From a virus, in IMG/VR virus record IMGVR_UViG_3300036850_000051, positions 1 through 47,191 of that record: 47,191 bases of DNA. The stretch is one strand, 5' to 3'. Shown in pieces: positions 33,411 to 42,157 of the stretch. Position numbers and translations under genes: made by a program. How positions within the stretch are numbered: the first letter of the stretch is position 1; each line of letters begins with the position of its first letter. The notes beneath the pieces were generated by a model. The model made no database searches. It saw only the letters and a list, made by a program, of their open reading frames with translations, and was not told the DNA's origin.

Positions 33411-36400
33411 CTAATTGCGTCCCGCGATCCAGTCGGCGTCCCCGTCCTTCGCCTGCTGCCCTTCGTTGGCCGCCGGCGCCTCCGCGTTCCGGAGCGCCGC
33501 GCGATACATCTCGAGACAGAACTCCTGCTTCCTCGAGTCGCGGGAGAGCGGCTGCGCGAGCGACGCCGCGATCTTCCATTGGAGTGCCGCCCGGAACAGC
33601 GGATCGCCGAAGAACGTCGGGCAAGTAATCCGGTCGGTGTACTCGAGCACGAGCGTGCCGCCGGTCGGGATAGGCTCGTCGGTGAAGATGAGCGGCCCCG
33701 TCGTATCGGAGCCGAGCCGGAACTTGATCGGGTTCGGATCGTGGGCGCGCCGCTGATCGGCCTGGCCGACAATGCGGCGCGCGAACATCATCTTCGACGG
33801 CGCGCGGTAGCTGTACTGCCAATCCTTGTTGACCGGGACCGTCGCCGTCCCGCCGACGAGCACGAGATTCGCGTAGGCCGTCGCCCACGGCCACGGGAAA
33901 TCACGGAGCACCGTGTTCACGTCCTGGAGGATGACGTCGCGTGCCTGCACGGCTTCCTCCGACGTCTCCGTCACCAGGTTCGCGATTTGCTTCGAGATTC
34001 CCAGGTGCTTCAGCGCCCGGTTGACGACCTTGCGCGTGTACACCTCGCAGACCTGGCCGCCGACCTCGCCCCAAATCATCGTGGACGTGTTCGACAAGAC
34101 CGTCGTGTTCTCGAGGTCCGGTTCGCCGGTCAGCGGAACGACCGGCGTGGGAACGGTCCCCGGCTCCGGCGGGTCGTCAGGCCAGGGGCCATCGACAGGC
34201 GAGGTCGGCTCGACGGGTACGTACTCCCCATTGCAGCCCCAGCCGTTATTGCATTCCGTCGTGCCGGCGAAGAGCGCGAAGTATGTGTAAACGACGCCAT
34301 TCGTGTTCAGGCTCGAGCCGACCGAGAACTGATCGGGTCCTCCGCCCGTGATGCCGAGCGCGGTCTCGGTGCCAAGCGACTGCGAGCTGTTCGATCCGGT
34401 GTGTGAGGGATCGCGCCAGAACCCCTGCGCCGCGGCTTCGCTCGCGACCATCACGAAGAGCGGACGCTTGCCGCCGGTGGTCGGCGCGAGATTGATCGTT
34501 CGCGACGCGGAGCCGTCGCCAGTCCAGCTCCCGAAATTGACGACGGCCGGCTCGCCGGTGTCTTTGTTGCCGTCTGACCGGCGCCACAGCGAGAAGGGGA
34601 AATTCTGGCCGACGATGCTATGAAGCGCCGTTTGTGACGTGAGCTGACCGGTCCCGAACGTCAGGGCGTTGGCAATCGCGGCGACCGTATCAAACGGCGC
34701 GATCGTCGCCGCCGCCTGTCCAGGGCCCTTCAAATAGAACCGCTTCGTTGAGACGTTCGAGTACTCCTCCGCGAAGAGAAACGCGAACCCCGGCAGCATC
34801 TCGGCATTCACGATCTTGTTGACGAAGGACGCCGTTGCTGCCTTGTGATTGAAGCTGCCGTTCAGCATGTAGCGCATGCCGGGGTCGGCGACGCCGACGT
34901 ACTGATAGGTGACGCCGCTCGCATTGAGCTGCGCCGAGCTGCCGGCAATCCGCACGCGATACCGCTGCTGCTGGGAATTGTCGCCTGGCGCCGGCGAGAA
35001 GGTGAGATCCTCTTGCGCGTCGCACGTCCGCGCGTTGATGCCCTGGCCGAAAGCCTCGTGCGAGCCGATCATCGTGCTCCACCAGATCATGCCGCCGGTG
35101 TTGCCCGTGAGCGGACGCACGAAGAACCAATTGACCGGTGCGCGGAACGTGATGTCCTGGCCGGTGCCGTTGCCGACGTAGGTGCCGCCCTGCACAATGT
35201 AGGGCGCGATCGGGCCGGCGAGCGCCTCCTTCGCCCACTGCGATCGCGGGTAGGGCGCATTGTGCTGCCCGACGCTCGACGGCGTGTTGTTGCCGGTGGT
35301 GCCGTGCTCGCTCGCCCGATAGTCCTCTGGCCCGAAAAGCCCGATCAGCTCGACCTGCGCGAGCAGGCTCGAGAGGTTGACCGTCCCGGCGTCGTTCCCC
35401 TTCTCGTACCGCAGCTCAATCGGCGTGGCGTCCGGAAAGTCCGGCGAACTCCCGGACGGCGTCCCGACGGTCTGCGCCGTGTAGAGCACGCTGTTCGCCG
35501 TCTCGGCGCCGCCCCCATCGATGACCGTGGTCATCACCTCCGGGTTCGCCGCGAGCTTGAAGCCCAGCCGACCATCCGCGCCGGCGCCGGTGCGGATCGA
35601 CCGCTTCGAGACAACGATCGAGGCGACGCCAACGGAGCCCGGTTCCGCATCGACGACGACGTCGCTGTCGGCATCGACCGCGGCAAGCGATTGCGCGGTC
35701 GAGGAGACAATCGTCGCGACGCCGGACGTCGTCCCGCCGGGGTTCTGGATCAAGACGCGGAAGTCGCCGGTCCAGGAGCCGCCAGCGTGATTCGCGCTGA
35801 ACTGTTTCGGGCGCAGCAGCGCGACCTTCGATCCCTGCAGGAAGTCCTGGCCGTTGAGCTGCTCGACGCTGCTCCGGGTCGGGATCTCCGCGTTCATCCA
35901 GTCGTCGATGTCGATCTCCATGTCGTTCGTATCGGAGACCGGATTGCCGACGAGCGATCGCGTGTGCCTGGACTGCCCGGTAGGCATCGCGACGTCGGCC
36001 ACTTTCGTGCCGCCGGCGTAGACGCGGAATTTCGGCACGTCGTACTCGATGAGCAGGTCGAGCTTGACCCAGGCGTTATGCGACGGCAGACCGGTCCATT
36101 CGACGAGCACGTTAGCGATCGTCGTCACGAGCGCGAAGGTTCCCGCCGTGCGAGAGAAGACGGCGAGCTGCCCGGTCGGTGTGACGCCCAGCGCCATGCC
36201 GGTCGTCGCCGTCGGGAAGCCCTCGCACATCCAGAAGTAAATCGTTTTGGCCGGGTCCGGCTTACGCAGCCGGACGTAGAGGCGCTCCCAGCTTTTCGGA
36301 CTCTCGAGCGCCGCGTCGTATTTGTTCAGGGTGACGGACTCGGTCTGGTTCGACGCGCCGCGGAGCGCGAGGCCCATGCCACCGGTGTGCCGCGCCGCGT

Positions 36401-36905
36401 CTCGGCTAACGTTCTGGCCCGGTGCGCCGCTCGCGCCGCTCGCGCCCAGCCCGGGCGTCTCGAAGCCCTCGAGCCATCGGCGTTTGGGGATCTCTGCGCG
36501 GTTATCAACGGGAACCGGTACGCCGCCAACGGTCGGGCCATCGCCGGCGCCAGTGTCGCCATCGGCCGCGAGCACGAACGAGCCCATCCAGTAGTACTTG
36601 ACGGTCGTGCCCCCGATGCCCAGGAAGCCGCCGGTCGTGCGCGAGAACGTCTTGACGTCGAGCGGATAGGGCCCGCCTTCCGTGCCGTACCCGGACCAGG
36701 GCGTCCAGGTAAACGGCGCCGATTCGGCATCCGGCTCTGTGTAGCCCCGGAACGGCGCTTGGAGCTGATCGGCCGCAAAGAGTGGCGCGAGGTTGGCGCC
36801 GCCGGCCGCGGCATAGAAGGCGGTCTCCGAGTCCACCTTCGCCTTGTCCGTCAGATGGACGTAGAAGCTGAGGTAGTGAACCTTGTTGCTGTCGAAGATC
36901 GCCAT
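33411..36905 (-). CDS. Fused lectin-like surface protein and tail adaptor (tail tubular A-like), 1164 aa
   Basis: Residues 1-890 are beta-rich and fibre-like: an N-terminal collar domain (about 1-150), a concanavalin/LamG-like part (about 170-340) and a further beta region with FSLWRRSDGNKDTGEPAVVN. A Pro-rich linker (about 896-930) leads to residues 955-1164 (VVNRALKHLGISKQIANLVT, then VLRDFPWPWATAYANLVLV, then WQYSYRAPSKMMFARRIVG), which clearly match the gp11/tail tubular A adaptor that joins portal and nozzle. Adaptors are normally free ~200-residue proteins, so this fusion is unusual. An internal GTG at 34043 with AGGT upstream could also yield the adaptor alone (210 aa). Confidence 0.85.
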   Translation of the reverse strand: MAIFDSNKVHYLSFYVHLTDKAKVDSETAFYAAAGGANLAPLFAADQLQAPFRGYTEPDAESAPFTWTPWSGYGTEGGPYPLDVKTFSRTTGGFLGIGGTTVKYYWMGSFVLAADGDTGAGDGPTVGGVPVPVDNRAEIPKRRWLEGFETPGLGASGASGAPGQNVSRDAARHTGGMGLALRGASNQTESVTLNKYDAALESPKSWERLYVRLRKPDPAKTIYFWMCEGFPTATTGMALGVTPTGQLAVFSRTAGTFALVTTIANVLVEWTGLPSHNAWVKLDLLIEYDVPKFRVYAGGTKVADVAMPTGQSRHTRSLVGNPVSDTNDMEIDIDDWMNAEIPTRSSVEQLNGQDFLQGSKVALLRPKQFSANHAGGSWTGDFRVLIQNPGGTTSGVATIVSSTAQSLAAVDADSDVVVDAEPGSVGVASIVVSKRSIRTGAGADGRLGFKLAANPEVMTTVIDGGGAETANSVLYTAQTVGTPSGSSPDFPDATPIELRYEKGNDAGTVNLSSLLAQVELIGLFGPEDYRASEHGTTGNNTPSSVGQHNAPYPRSQWAKEALAGPIAPYIVQGGTYVGNGTGQDITFRAPVNWFFVRPLTGNTGGMIWWSTMIGSHEAFGQGINARTCDAQEDLTFSPAPGDNSQQQRYRVRIAGSSAQLNASGVTYQYVGVADPGMRYMLNGSFNHKAATASFVNKIVNAEMLPGFAFLFAEEYSNVSTKRFYLKGPGQAAATIAPFDTVAAIANALTFGTGQLTSQTALHSIVGQNFPFSLWRRSDGNKDTGEPAVVNFGSWTGDGSASRTINLAPTTGGKRPLFVMVASEAAAQGFWRDPSHTGSNSSQSLGTETALGITGGGPDQFSVGSSLNTNGVVYTYFALFAGTTECNNGWGCNGEYVPVEPTSPVDGPWPDDPPEPGTVPTPVVPLTGEPDLENTTVLSNTSTMIWGEVGGQVCEVYTRKVVNRALKHLGISKQIANLVTETSEEAVQARDVILQDVNTVLRDFPWPWATAYANLVLVGGTATVPVNKDWQYSYRAPSKMMFARRIVGQADQRRAHDPNPIKFRLGSDTTGPLIFTDEPIPTGGTLVLEYTDRITCPTFFGDPLFRAALQWKIAASLAQPLSRDSRKQEFCLEMYRAALRNAEAPAANEGQQAKDGDADWIAGRN
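34041..34043 (-). promoter_or_regulatory. Possible internal translation start for the adaptor domain
   Basis: An in-frame GTG (codon 955 of the 1164-residue protein) is preceded by AGGT seven bases upstream. Starting here would give a 210-residue protein of normal adaptor length. The Shine-Dalgarno match is short, so this is a hypothesis. Confidence 0.3.
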
Positions 36906-36935
36906 CGCTGCCTCTCAGCCGGCGGCTGGGTGCGG

Positions 36936-37403
36936 TTAGCTAAAATCCTCCCCGAGCGGGTTGTGATCGCCGGTCGGGATGTTCGGCGGCACGTCATCGC
37001 GCCCGACCTGCATGCCCGCCGGTTGCGCCGTGGCGTGGCGCATCGCAACGATCGCATCATGCTCGCGGGCGATCGCCTCGTTCGGCGTCGTGACCTTCTC
37101 CGGCGTCTCCGGATCGACGCGCCGCATCCAGCGGCTCGAGAAATGCCGCGCCGCGCTGATGATGAACACGTCGCCTGGCCGGCGCCGCGTGTGGTCGTAG
37201 TAGCCCATCGCGATCGCCTCGACCTTGAAGCCAGGTTCCGGCGGCGGCTGACCTTCACCACTCTGAAGCGGCGGACGTGCCTTGGCTCGAGCGGCCGCGG
37301 ACGTCGCCGATGGCCGCGCTGCGGTGCCCGGTCGCGCAACGGCTTTCGGTGTCGCGGCGGGTCTCGGTGCCGGCCTGCCCCGTCGCTGTGGTTTCTTTGC
37401 CAT
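36936..37403 (-). CDS. Virion-region protein of unknown function, 155 aa
   Basis: GGGAGG lies six bases before the ATG at 37403. The first ~65 residues are Ala/Pro/Arg/Lys-rich and disordered. The conserved part VEAIAMGYYDHTRRRPGDVF, then FSSRWMRRVD is a small module common between capsid cement and adaptor genes in related podoviruses. The acidic tail is rich in Asn/Pro. Probably a capsid- or neck-associated protein. Confidence 0.72.
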   Translation of the reverse strand: MAKKPQRRGRPAPRPAATPKAVARPGTAARPSATSAAARAKARPPLQSGEGQPPPEPGFKVEAIAMGYYDHTRRRPGDVFIISAARHFSSRWMRRVDPETPEKVTTPNEAIAREHDAIVAMRHATAQPAGMQVGRDDVPPNIPTGDHNPLGEDFS

Positions 37404-37452
37404 CGGTGCCTCCCGTTTCTTCTTAGGTTTTTTGGGTTTCTTTCTAGACGGA

Positions 37453-37486
37453 GCGCCGGCAGCCGCAGACACGCGGCGGCCGGCGC
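37453..37486. other. 14-bp stem-loop after the capsid cement gene
   Basis: Arms 37453-37466 and 37473-37486 pair with a single A-G mismatch around a 6-base loop. It follows the cement protein's stop codon. No U-tract follows on the minus strand, so it probably acts as a processing or attenuation element and not as a full intrinsic terminator. Confidence 0.55.
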
Positions 37487-37515
37487 CATGCGTTCGTTGA
37501 CAGTCCTCGTCAGGT

Positions 37516-37959
37516 CTAGATCGCGTAGCCCTTCGCGTACGCCTTCTCCGCGATCGAGAACAGCGAGCGGGCCGTGAGCCAGGTCGTGACGGTGATCGAC
37601 GGCGTTGTGCCGCCCAGGGTGTAGCGCATACCGATGTACCGCTTCGTCGGCGCGCCCATCGGGACAGGGAAGAACCACCGCGTGCCGATCTTGAGGTCGG
37701 CTCGCGCGATGGCTCGAGACGCCAGGACATCGGGTGACGTCAGGTCGGCGTTCGCCGACTGGACGACCTCGAACGTGTACGTCTCGTCGCCTGTCGTCGC
37801 GTCCGCGGCGACGTCTACCGACATGCCGAAGCCCAGCTCCTCACCGGTGCCGACTTCGCGCTTCGGCGTGACGTCGCCGAGGTCGATCGTGTTCGTCGAG
37901 AATGCGGTCGCCGACACGGCCTGCGCGTCAGAGACCAGCAACAGAGCATCCAGAAACAT
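37516..37959 (-). CDS. Bbp16-like capsid cement protein, 147 aa
   Basis: The start MFLDALLLVSDAQAVSATAF, then NTIDLGDV, and the later GTRWFFPVPMG...KRYIGMRYTLGG match the Bbp16-type cement/decoration protein of BPP-1-like phages. This protein trimerises on the capsid to stabilise it after expansion. AAAGGAG precedes the ATG. It directly follows the major capsid gene, as in relatives. Confidence 0.87.
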   Translation of the reverse strand: MFLDALLLVSDAQAVSATAFSTNTIDLGDVTPKREVGTGEELGFGMSVDVAADATTGDETYTFEVVQSANADLTSPDVLASRAIARADLKIGTRWFFPVPMGAPTKRYIGMRYTLGGTTPSITVTTWLTARSLFSIAEKAYAKGYAI

Positions 37960-37983
37960 CGTGGACTCCTTTGGTTGACTGTT

Positions 37984-38026
37984 CGCCCATCGGGCGAGGC
38001 GTGCGGCCCGTACGCAGCCGCACGCC
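37984..38026. other. Tandem stem-loops between capsid and cement genes
   Basis: GGCGTGCGGC (37998-38007) pairs perfectly with GCCGCACGCC (38017-38026) around a 9-base loop. A smaller CGCCC/GGGCG stem lies at 37984-37996. Sitting just after the most abundant structural gene, they may tune the capsid-to-cement ratio. No U-tract on the minus strand. Confidence 0.55.
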
Positions 38027-38050
38027 CGCCCTGCGCTTACGTGGGCATCT

Positions 38051-39148
38051 CTACGTGATGGCCGCCTCCGTGTTGAGGATCGCGTCCACGCGCCGGATCG
38101 GCACGTTGCCGAACATCATCACGCGCTTGCCGGCAAAGTTCTCGAACGTGAGGCCTCCGCCGGTCGTGACGTCGGTGCGGACCTGCTTGCGCAGGAACCG
38201 CGAGACGCGCCGGTTGCAGTAGAAGACGCGCCGCCCGAGCTGGTTCGGGATGATCTCGTCCGCCTGCTCCATGTGGTCGGTGAGATCGGTCGGCGTGCCG
38301 CCGGCCAGGTCGCTCACGTCGATGTTCGCGATCCGGACGACGTACCGCCAGTCCTTGACGACCAGGCCCGTCTTCCACTGGTACCGCTCCTGCAGCGCCC
38401 GCATCCGGCTGCCGGCGATGCCGGCCGTGACCTCGACCGTGACCTCGCCGAAGTCCTCGTGCAGAATCCCGGCCTTCGAGCCCTTCGGGAAGATGCCGCA
38501 GACGGTCTCTTCACCCCACGCGACGAGCCAGATCGACGTGTTGTCCGATCCGACGCCGCCGGCGTTGATGATGTTGTCGGCATTCGTCGCGCCCGAAATC
38601 GCCGAGTAGCGCGGCGCCAGGCCCGTGAACTCCTCCGGCGCCAGGCCGCCGTTGCCGTAGATGAGCGTCGAGGCCATCTCTTGATTCATGGCCTCGAGGA
38701 ACGCCCGCGCCTCCGACAGCCGGAACGCGCTGACGTTGCCGTTCAGCAGCGCGAGGTCCTTGTCCACTTCGGACCAGGCCTCGAGCATGCCGGCCTGCTC
38801 GTCGATCTGCGCGGTCGTGCTCTTCGACGGCGGCACGCCCTGGTTCAGCATGCGCCAGAAGACCGCCGGCAGTCCGGTGCGTATTGTCACGCGATGCCCG
38901 GTCGGCAGGTTTCCTTCGCGGAACAGCGCGTCGTCGAGGATCTCGTTCGTCTGTGCGAGTAGCTCGACGATCGTCGGGACCTTGCCGTCCGGGTCGAGAC
39001 GCTTCGCCCAATCGGCCAGTGTCAGCGCGCCGGTGCCCAGCGTCGCGCCGATCATCCACTCCAGATCGGCGCCGCCGAACAGCGGCTCAATCACCAGCAG
39101 CCGCGCGACAATCGCGACGGCCAGCAGGATCAGGTATCGATTCAACAT
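38051..39148 (-). CDS. Major capsid protein with hydrophobic N-terminal extension, 365 aa
   Basis: From about residue 40 (ALTLADWAKRLDPDGKVPTI, then NEILDDALFREGNLPTGHRV, RTGLPAVFWRMLNQGVPPSK) the protein is a clear member of the epsilon15/BPP-1-type HK97-fold major capsid family. The first ~30 residues (NRYLILLAVAIVARLLVIEP) form a membrane-like helix that these proteins normally lack. AGGAG seven bases before the ATG at 39148 supports this start. An internal ATG at residue 32 gives a normal-length capsid but has only a weak GGAG three bases upstream. Confidence 0.9.
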   Translation of the reverse strand: MLNRYLILLAVAIVARLLVIEPLFGGADLEWMIGATLGTGALTLADWAKRLDPDGKVPTIVELLAQTNEILDDALFREGNLPTGHRVTIRTGLPAVFWRMLNQGVPPSKSTTAQIDEQAGMLEAWSEVDKDLALLNGNVSAFRLSEARAFLEAMNQEMASTLIYGNGGLAPEEFTGLAPRYSAISGATNADNIINAGGVGSDNTSIWLVAWGEETVCGIFPKGSKAGILHEDFGEVTVEVTAGIAGSRMRALQERYQWKTGLVVKDWRYVVRIANIDVSDLAGGTPTDLTDHMEQADEIIPNQLGRRVFYCNRRVSRFLRKQVRTDVTTGGGLTFENFAGKRVMMFGNVPIRRVDAILNTEAAIT

Positions 39149-39178
39149 GCTCAGGCTCCTAAGAACGGGTCGCGGGCT

Positions 39179-39904
39179 CTAGGCGCCTCGCTTCTCGTCG
39201 AGCGCCTTCGACGTCGGATGGTCATAAAGCTGCTGTGCGACATCCTTCGTCGAATCTGCGCCGGCCGAGCGCGCGTGCGTCGGCGAGTCCTCGCCCATCA
39301 TCCGACCGAGGTCGGCCAGAAACGCGACGACCTCGATATGGTTCCCGGCTCCTCCGCGTCCCATGAAGCGGAGGAATGACTCGCGCCGCGCGTGGCCGGC
39401 CGGCCGCAGCCGGTCGATCGCGAGCTTCGTGAGTCGCTGTGTCTCCGTGAGCTTGTCGCCGCCGTACTCCTTGTCGGCTCTGGTCTCCGCGGCCCATCGA
39501 TCGGCCTGGACCTTCACCGTCGCGACATGCTCCTCGAGCGCCGCCTGCGCGTCCTCATTGGACCAACCAGACTCGCGTGCGACGTCCTCGAGGTACTTCA
39601 GGTCGGCGTCATCGACGTACGCCTTCCCGGCGTCGGGGACCTTCAGCTCGTACTTCTCGGGTGCCTTTGACTCAGGAATCGCCTGGTCAGCCTTGCCCCC
39701 GGTTTCCGTTCCTGCCGGTGTGCCCTGAGCGCCTTCTACGACCGTCTTGCCCGTTTCCCCAGGCGTCGCGTCGCTTTTAGCTGCCGCGCCGCCTTTCGGG
39801 GTTTCCGCCGCCGCGCCCGCGGCCGGCTTAGCCGTCGCGGTCTCCGTACCGGCCGGCGCTTTGGGGTCAGCCTGCGCGCCTGTGGCCGTCGCGTTCGCTG
39901 TCAT
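39179..39904 (-). CDS. Scaffolding protein, 241 aa
   Basis: It begins at an ATG overlapping the Bbp19-like stop (ATGA). The N-terminal ~90 residues are Ala/Gly/Thr/Lys-rich and disordered. The rest is helical (DLKYLEDVARESGWSNEDAQ, EEHVATVKVQADRWAAETRA, KLTETQRLTKLAIDRL). Position directly before the capsid gene and this composition are typical of a podovirus scaffold that directs capsid assembly and then leaves. Confidence 0.82.
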   Translation of the reverse strand: MTANATATGAQADPKAPAGTETATAKPAAGAAAETPKGGAAAKSDATPGETGKTVVEGAQGTPAGTETGGKADQAIPESKAPEKYELKVPDAGKAYVDDADLKYLEDVARESGWSNEDAQAALEEHVATVKVQADRWAAETRADKEYGGDKLTETQRLTKLAIDRLRPAGHARRESFLRFMGRGGAGNHIEVVAFLADLGRMMGEDSPTHARSAGADSTKDVAQQLYDHPTSKALDEKRGA

Positions 39905-40278
39905 GCCTGTTCTCCCTCTGTCGCCGCCGCGGTCTGGACCGCCGCCGCCTCGAGCGCCTCGCCGCGGAGCCACGCGCGGCGCTCGCGCTCCATCAGCAAG
40001 TACGCCTCTTCGTCACTCTCTTGGACGTCGGCGAGCAGCTCGAGCCCGAAGTTCCGCCGGCCTTCGTTGAAGTGAATCCTCGCCGACGGGTCCCAGCTCG
40101 TACGCCACAGGCCCGACCGCTCGAGCAGCTCCGCGAGGAGATGCCGGCCGGCGACGGTTGCCATCACGGCCTTGAGCGCCGCGCGATAGCGTTCGCCCCG
40201 CTCCTTCTCCTTGCGTTCCGCGAAGCGGACCTGCTTCGGGTCGGCCGCGTTGCGCTGCAGCGATCGCTGATCCGCCAT
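39901..40278 (-). CDS. Bbp19-like protein, 125 aa
   Basis: The motif GRHLLAELLERSGLW, TSWDPSARIHFNEGRRNFGL and DEEAYLLMERERR is diagnostic of the Bbp19 family, found between portal and scaffold in BPP-1-like phages. Its role is not well established, probably head assembly. It starts directly after the portal stop and overlaps the scaffold start. Confidence 0.85.
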   Translation of the reverse strand: MADQRSLQRNAADPKQVRFAERKEKERGERYRAALKAVMATVAGRHLLAELLERSGLWRTSWDPSARIHFNEGRRNFGLELLADVQESDEEAYLLMERERRAWLRGEALEAAAVQTAAATEGEQA

Positions 40279-42018
40279 CTATTGCACCGCCTGGGCCGCC
40301 GCGCCGGCGATCCGGTCGAGCGCCGAGTCCTGGCCCATCGGCGCGCCGGCGGCATCCTTCGCCGCGCGCGCCATGAGCGCCGTCTGCTCCGCGGAGGCCT
40401 GTGCCTGCTGCGCCTCCGCCTGCGCCTGCAGGAGTTCGTTCGCCTCGTCGTCGGTGCGGACGATCCGCGGATCGACGTCGAGCATGTCCGCATAATTGTC
40501 AACAATCTTGAAGATATTGATCTTGTGCCGGACCTCCGGAAACGGCTCCATCATGGGCGCCACTGAGGCGACGAAGCGATCCTGGCCGGCGACGCCGACG
40601 AGCTTCTGCGCTTGCGCGAGGATCGAGATGTATTCGACCTTGAGCGTCACGCCCTGCAGCTCCTCCGGCGGATCGGGGATCAGCCCGGCGGCATCCATCA
40701 GCAGGTACGTGCGATCGACGAGCGGGTTGAGCAGCTCGTCGCTCGTGCGATCGAGGACCGGGCCGAGCGCCAGCAGTTTCTCTTCGTGGCGCTCCTCGAC
40801 CTCGCGCGCGGTCGGCCGGTCGGCGCCGAGCCGTTGGTCAGAGGTCGCGAGCATCAGGAACAGATCCTCGTAGAACGCGCGCCGAATGCGAAACTGCGTT
40901 GCGTTGATGTCCTCGAGCATCCCGGACAGATCGATATTGACCTCATGGATGGCGCGCAGCCCGTGCTGCGGCTCGCGCACGTACGTGATGTCCCCAGGCA
41001 GCAGCGACGTCTTCTGTGTCCGCAGCTCCGGCAGCCCGACGAGCGGCGGATCGACCTGCTTCTTGATGCCCTTGCCTTTCTCGCGCTGCATGATCTGGAG
41101 TTGCTTCACGTCGCCGAGCGACGTCATGCCCGGGCAATCGGTCCCGTACGTGTCCTCGCCCGTGACGTCCCAGCGCGGACAGAAGATCGGAAAGCTGCGG
41201 AAGCCGCTCTCGAGCAGGAATTTGTTTTCTCTGGCCTCGCCCTTTTCAAAGTGCGTGCTGGCAAACGGCAAATACCGCGCCTCCACGCGATCGGGGTCCG
41301 CTTCCTCGTTTGGCGTCACAACCCAACAGACTTCGACCGGCGACTGGTACTGGCCGCGGTCCCACAGATTCTTCACGGTGTTCGAGATGTTCGTCCAGTC
41401 GAGCGTCCGCGTGCCGACGCGAACGCCAAACAGCTCGACGACCTGGCGCACGGTCAGCTCGTACTCGCGAACGAAACTCGCTGCGATGCCCCGGCTGTCG
41501 GTGCCGATCGCGAAGCTCCCGATCGGATAGCTGTAGAAGCGCGCGATGTCCTTCACGTCCTCGAGCATGCCGATCGCGCCCGTTCCGAACACGCCCATGT
41601 CGCCATAGAGGATCGGGAACGTGGTGTAGAGGTTCGTGCCCGCGAGAACGACCTGCATCCGCTGGGTGACGATGTGCAGCCAGGCCTGGACCGGCTTGAA
41701 CTCGGCGAGCTGCTTATCCGGCGTCGTGAGCTTGAACCACGGTCGCGCCGGCGACGTCAGGCCGGCGTGCATCCCGGCCTGCAGCGTGCGCGCGGCGAAG
41801 CGGCCCGTCGAGTCGATGATGTTCTGGTTTCGCTTGTCGCCGCGGTTGCGATCCCCAGGCCAGAACCGGGTGCGCCGCGGCAGCAGGAAGTCCCCCAGCT
41901 CGCGCCAGTGCGCGTCGAAGGACGCACGCTCCGACCAGAGCGCGTCGCGGAGCTGCTGATACCGCTCGCGCTTCGTCGTCGGCCCGCTCGAGAGTCCCGC
42001 GTATACCGCGCTAGGCAT
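40279..42018 (-). CDS. Portal protein (head-to-tail connector), 579 aa
   Basis: The sequence LRDALWSERASFDAHWRELG, then DFLLPRRTRFW, LQAGMHAGLTSPARPWFKLT and DMGVFGTGAIGMLED is typical of the T7/epsilon15-type head-tail connector family. The C-terminal half has RIRRAFYEDLFLMLATSDQR and ends in an Ala/Gln-rich helical barrel, expected for the part inside the capsid. It forms the dodecameric channel for DNA packaging and exit. The ATG follows the previous TGA directly. Confidence 0.95.
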   Translation of the reverse strand: MPSAVYAGLSSGPTTKRERYQQLRDALWSERASFDAHWRELGDFLLPRRTRFWPGDRNRGDKRNQNIIDSTGRFAARTLQAGMHAGLTSPARPWFKLTTPDKQLAEFKPVQAWLHIVTQRMQVVLAGTNLYTTFPILYGDMGVFGTGAIGMLEDVKDIARFYSYPIGSFAIGTDSRGIAASFVREYELTVRQVVELFGVRVGTRTLDWTNISNTVKNLWDRGQYQSPVEVCWVVTPNEEADPDRVEARYLPFASTHFEKGEARENKFLLESGFRSFPIFCPRWDVTGEDTYGTDCPGMTSLGDVKQLQIMQREKGKGIKKQVDPPLVGLPELRTQKTSLLPGDITYVREPQHGLRAIHEVNIDLSGMLEDINATQFRIRRAFYEDLFLMLATSDQRLGADRPTAREVEERHEEKLLALGPVLDRTSDELLNPLVDRTYLLMDAAGLIPDPPEELQGVTLKVEYISILAQAQKLVGVAGQDRFVASVAPMMEPFPEVRHKINIFKIVDNYADMLDVDPRIVRTDDEANELLQAQAEAQQAQASAEQTALMARAAKDAAGAPMGQDSALDRIAGAAAQAVQ

Positions 42019-42156
42019 TCAGCCCTTCCGCCGCTTGAAGTACTCGATTTGCCGGAGCCGCTTGACGGCCGCCGCGTGTGAGAGAGGCCTCGACAGGCGC
42101 TTCCCTTTCTTCGATCGGACGATGTACTTGCCGCCTGTCGTCGGCCTGATCGTCAC
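42019..42156 (-). CDS. Small basic protein before the portal, 45 aa
   Basis: A GTG start (42156) two bases after the previous stop gives MTIRPTTGGKYIVRSKKGKR followed by a basic helix ending YFKRRKG. Short Lys/Arg-rich proteins of this pattern are often found next to the portal in related phages. Function is unknown. Confidence 0.62.
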   Translation of the reverse strand: MTIRPTTGGKYIVRSKKGKRLSRPLSHAAAVKRLRQIEYFKRRKG

Positions 42157-42157
42157 G

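Noticed and set aside
33411-36905. Diversity-generating retroelement, as found near the fibre of phage BPP-1
   Set aside because: Structural genes resemble that phage group, but no reverse transcriptase, template/variable repeat pair or accessory gene is present.
40494-40505. ATTGTCAACAAT in the portal gene as a further operator
   Set aside because: It lacks the central spacing of the early-region dyads, lies deep inside a coding sequence and is not near a promoter; likely chance.
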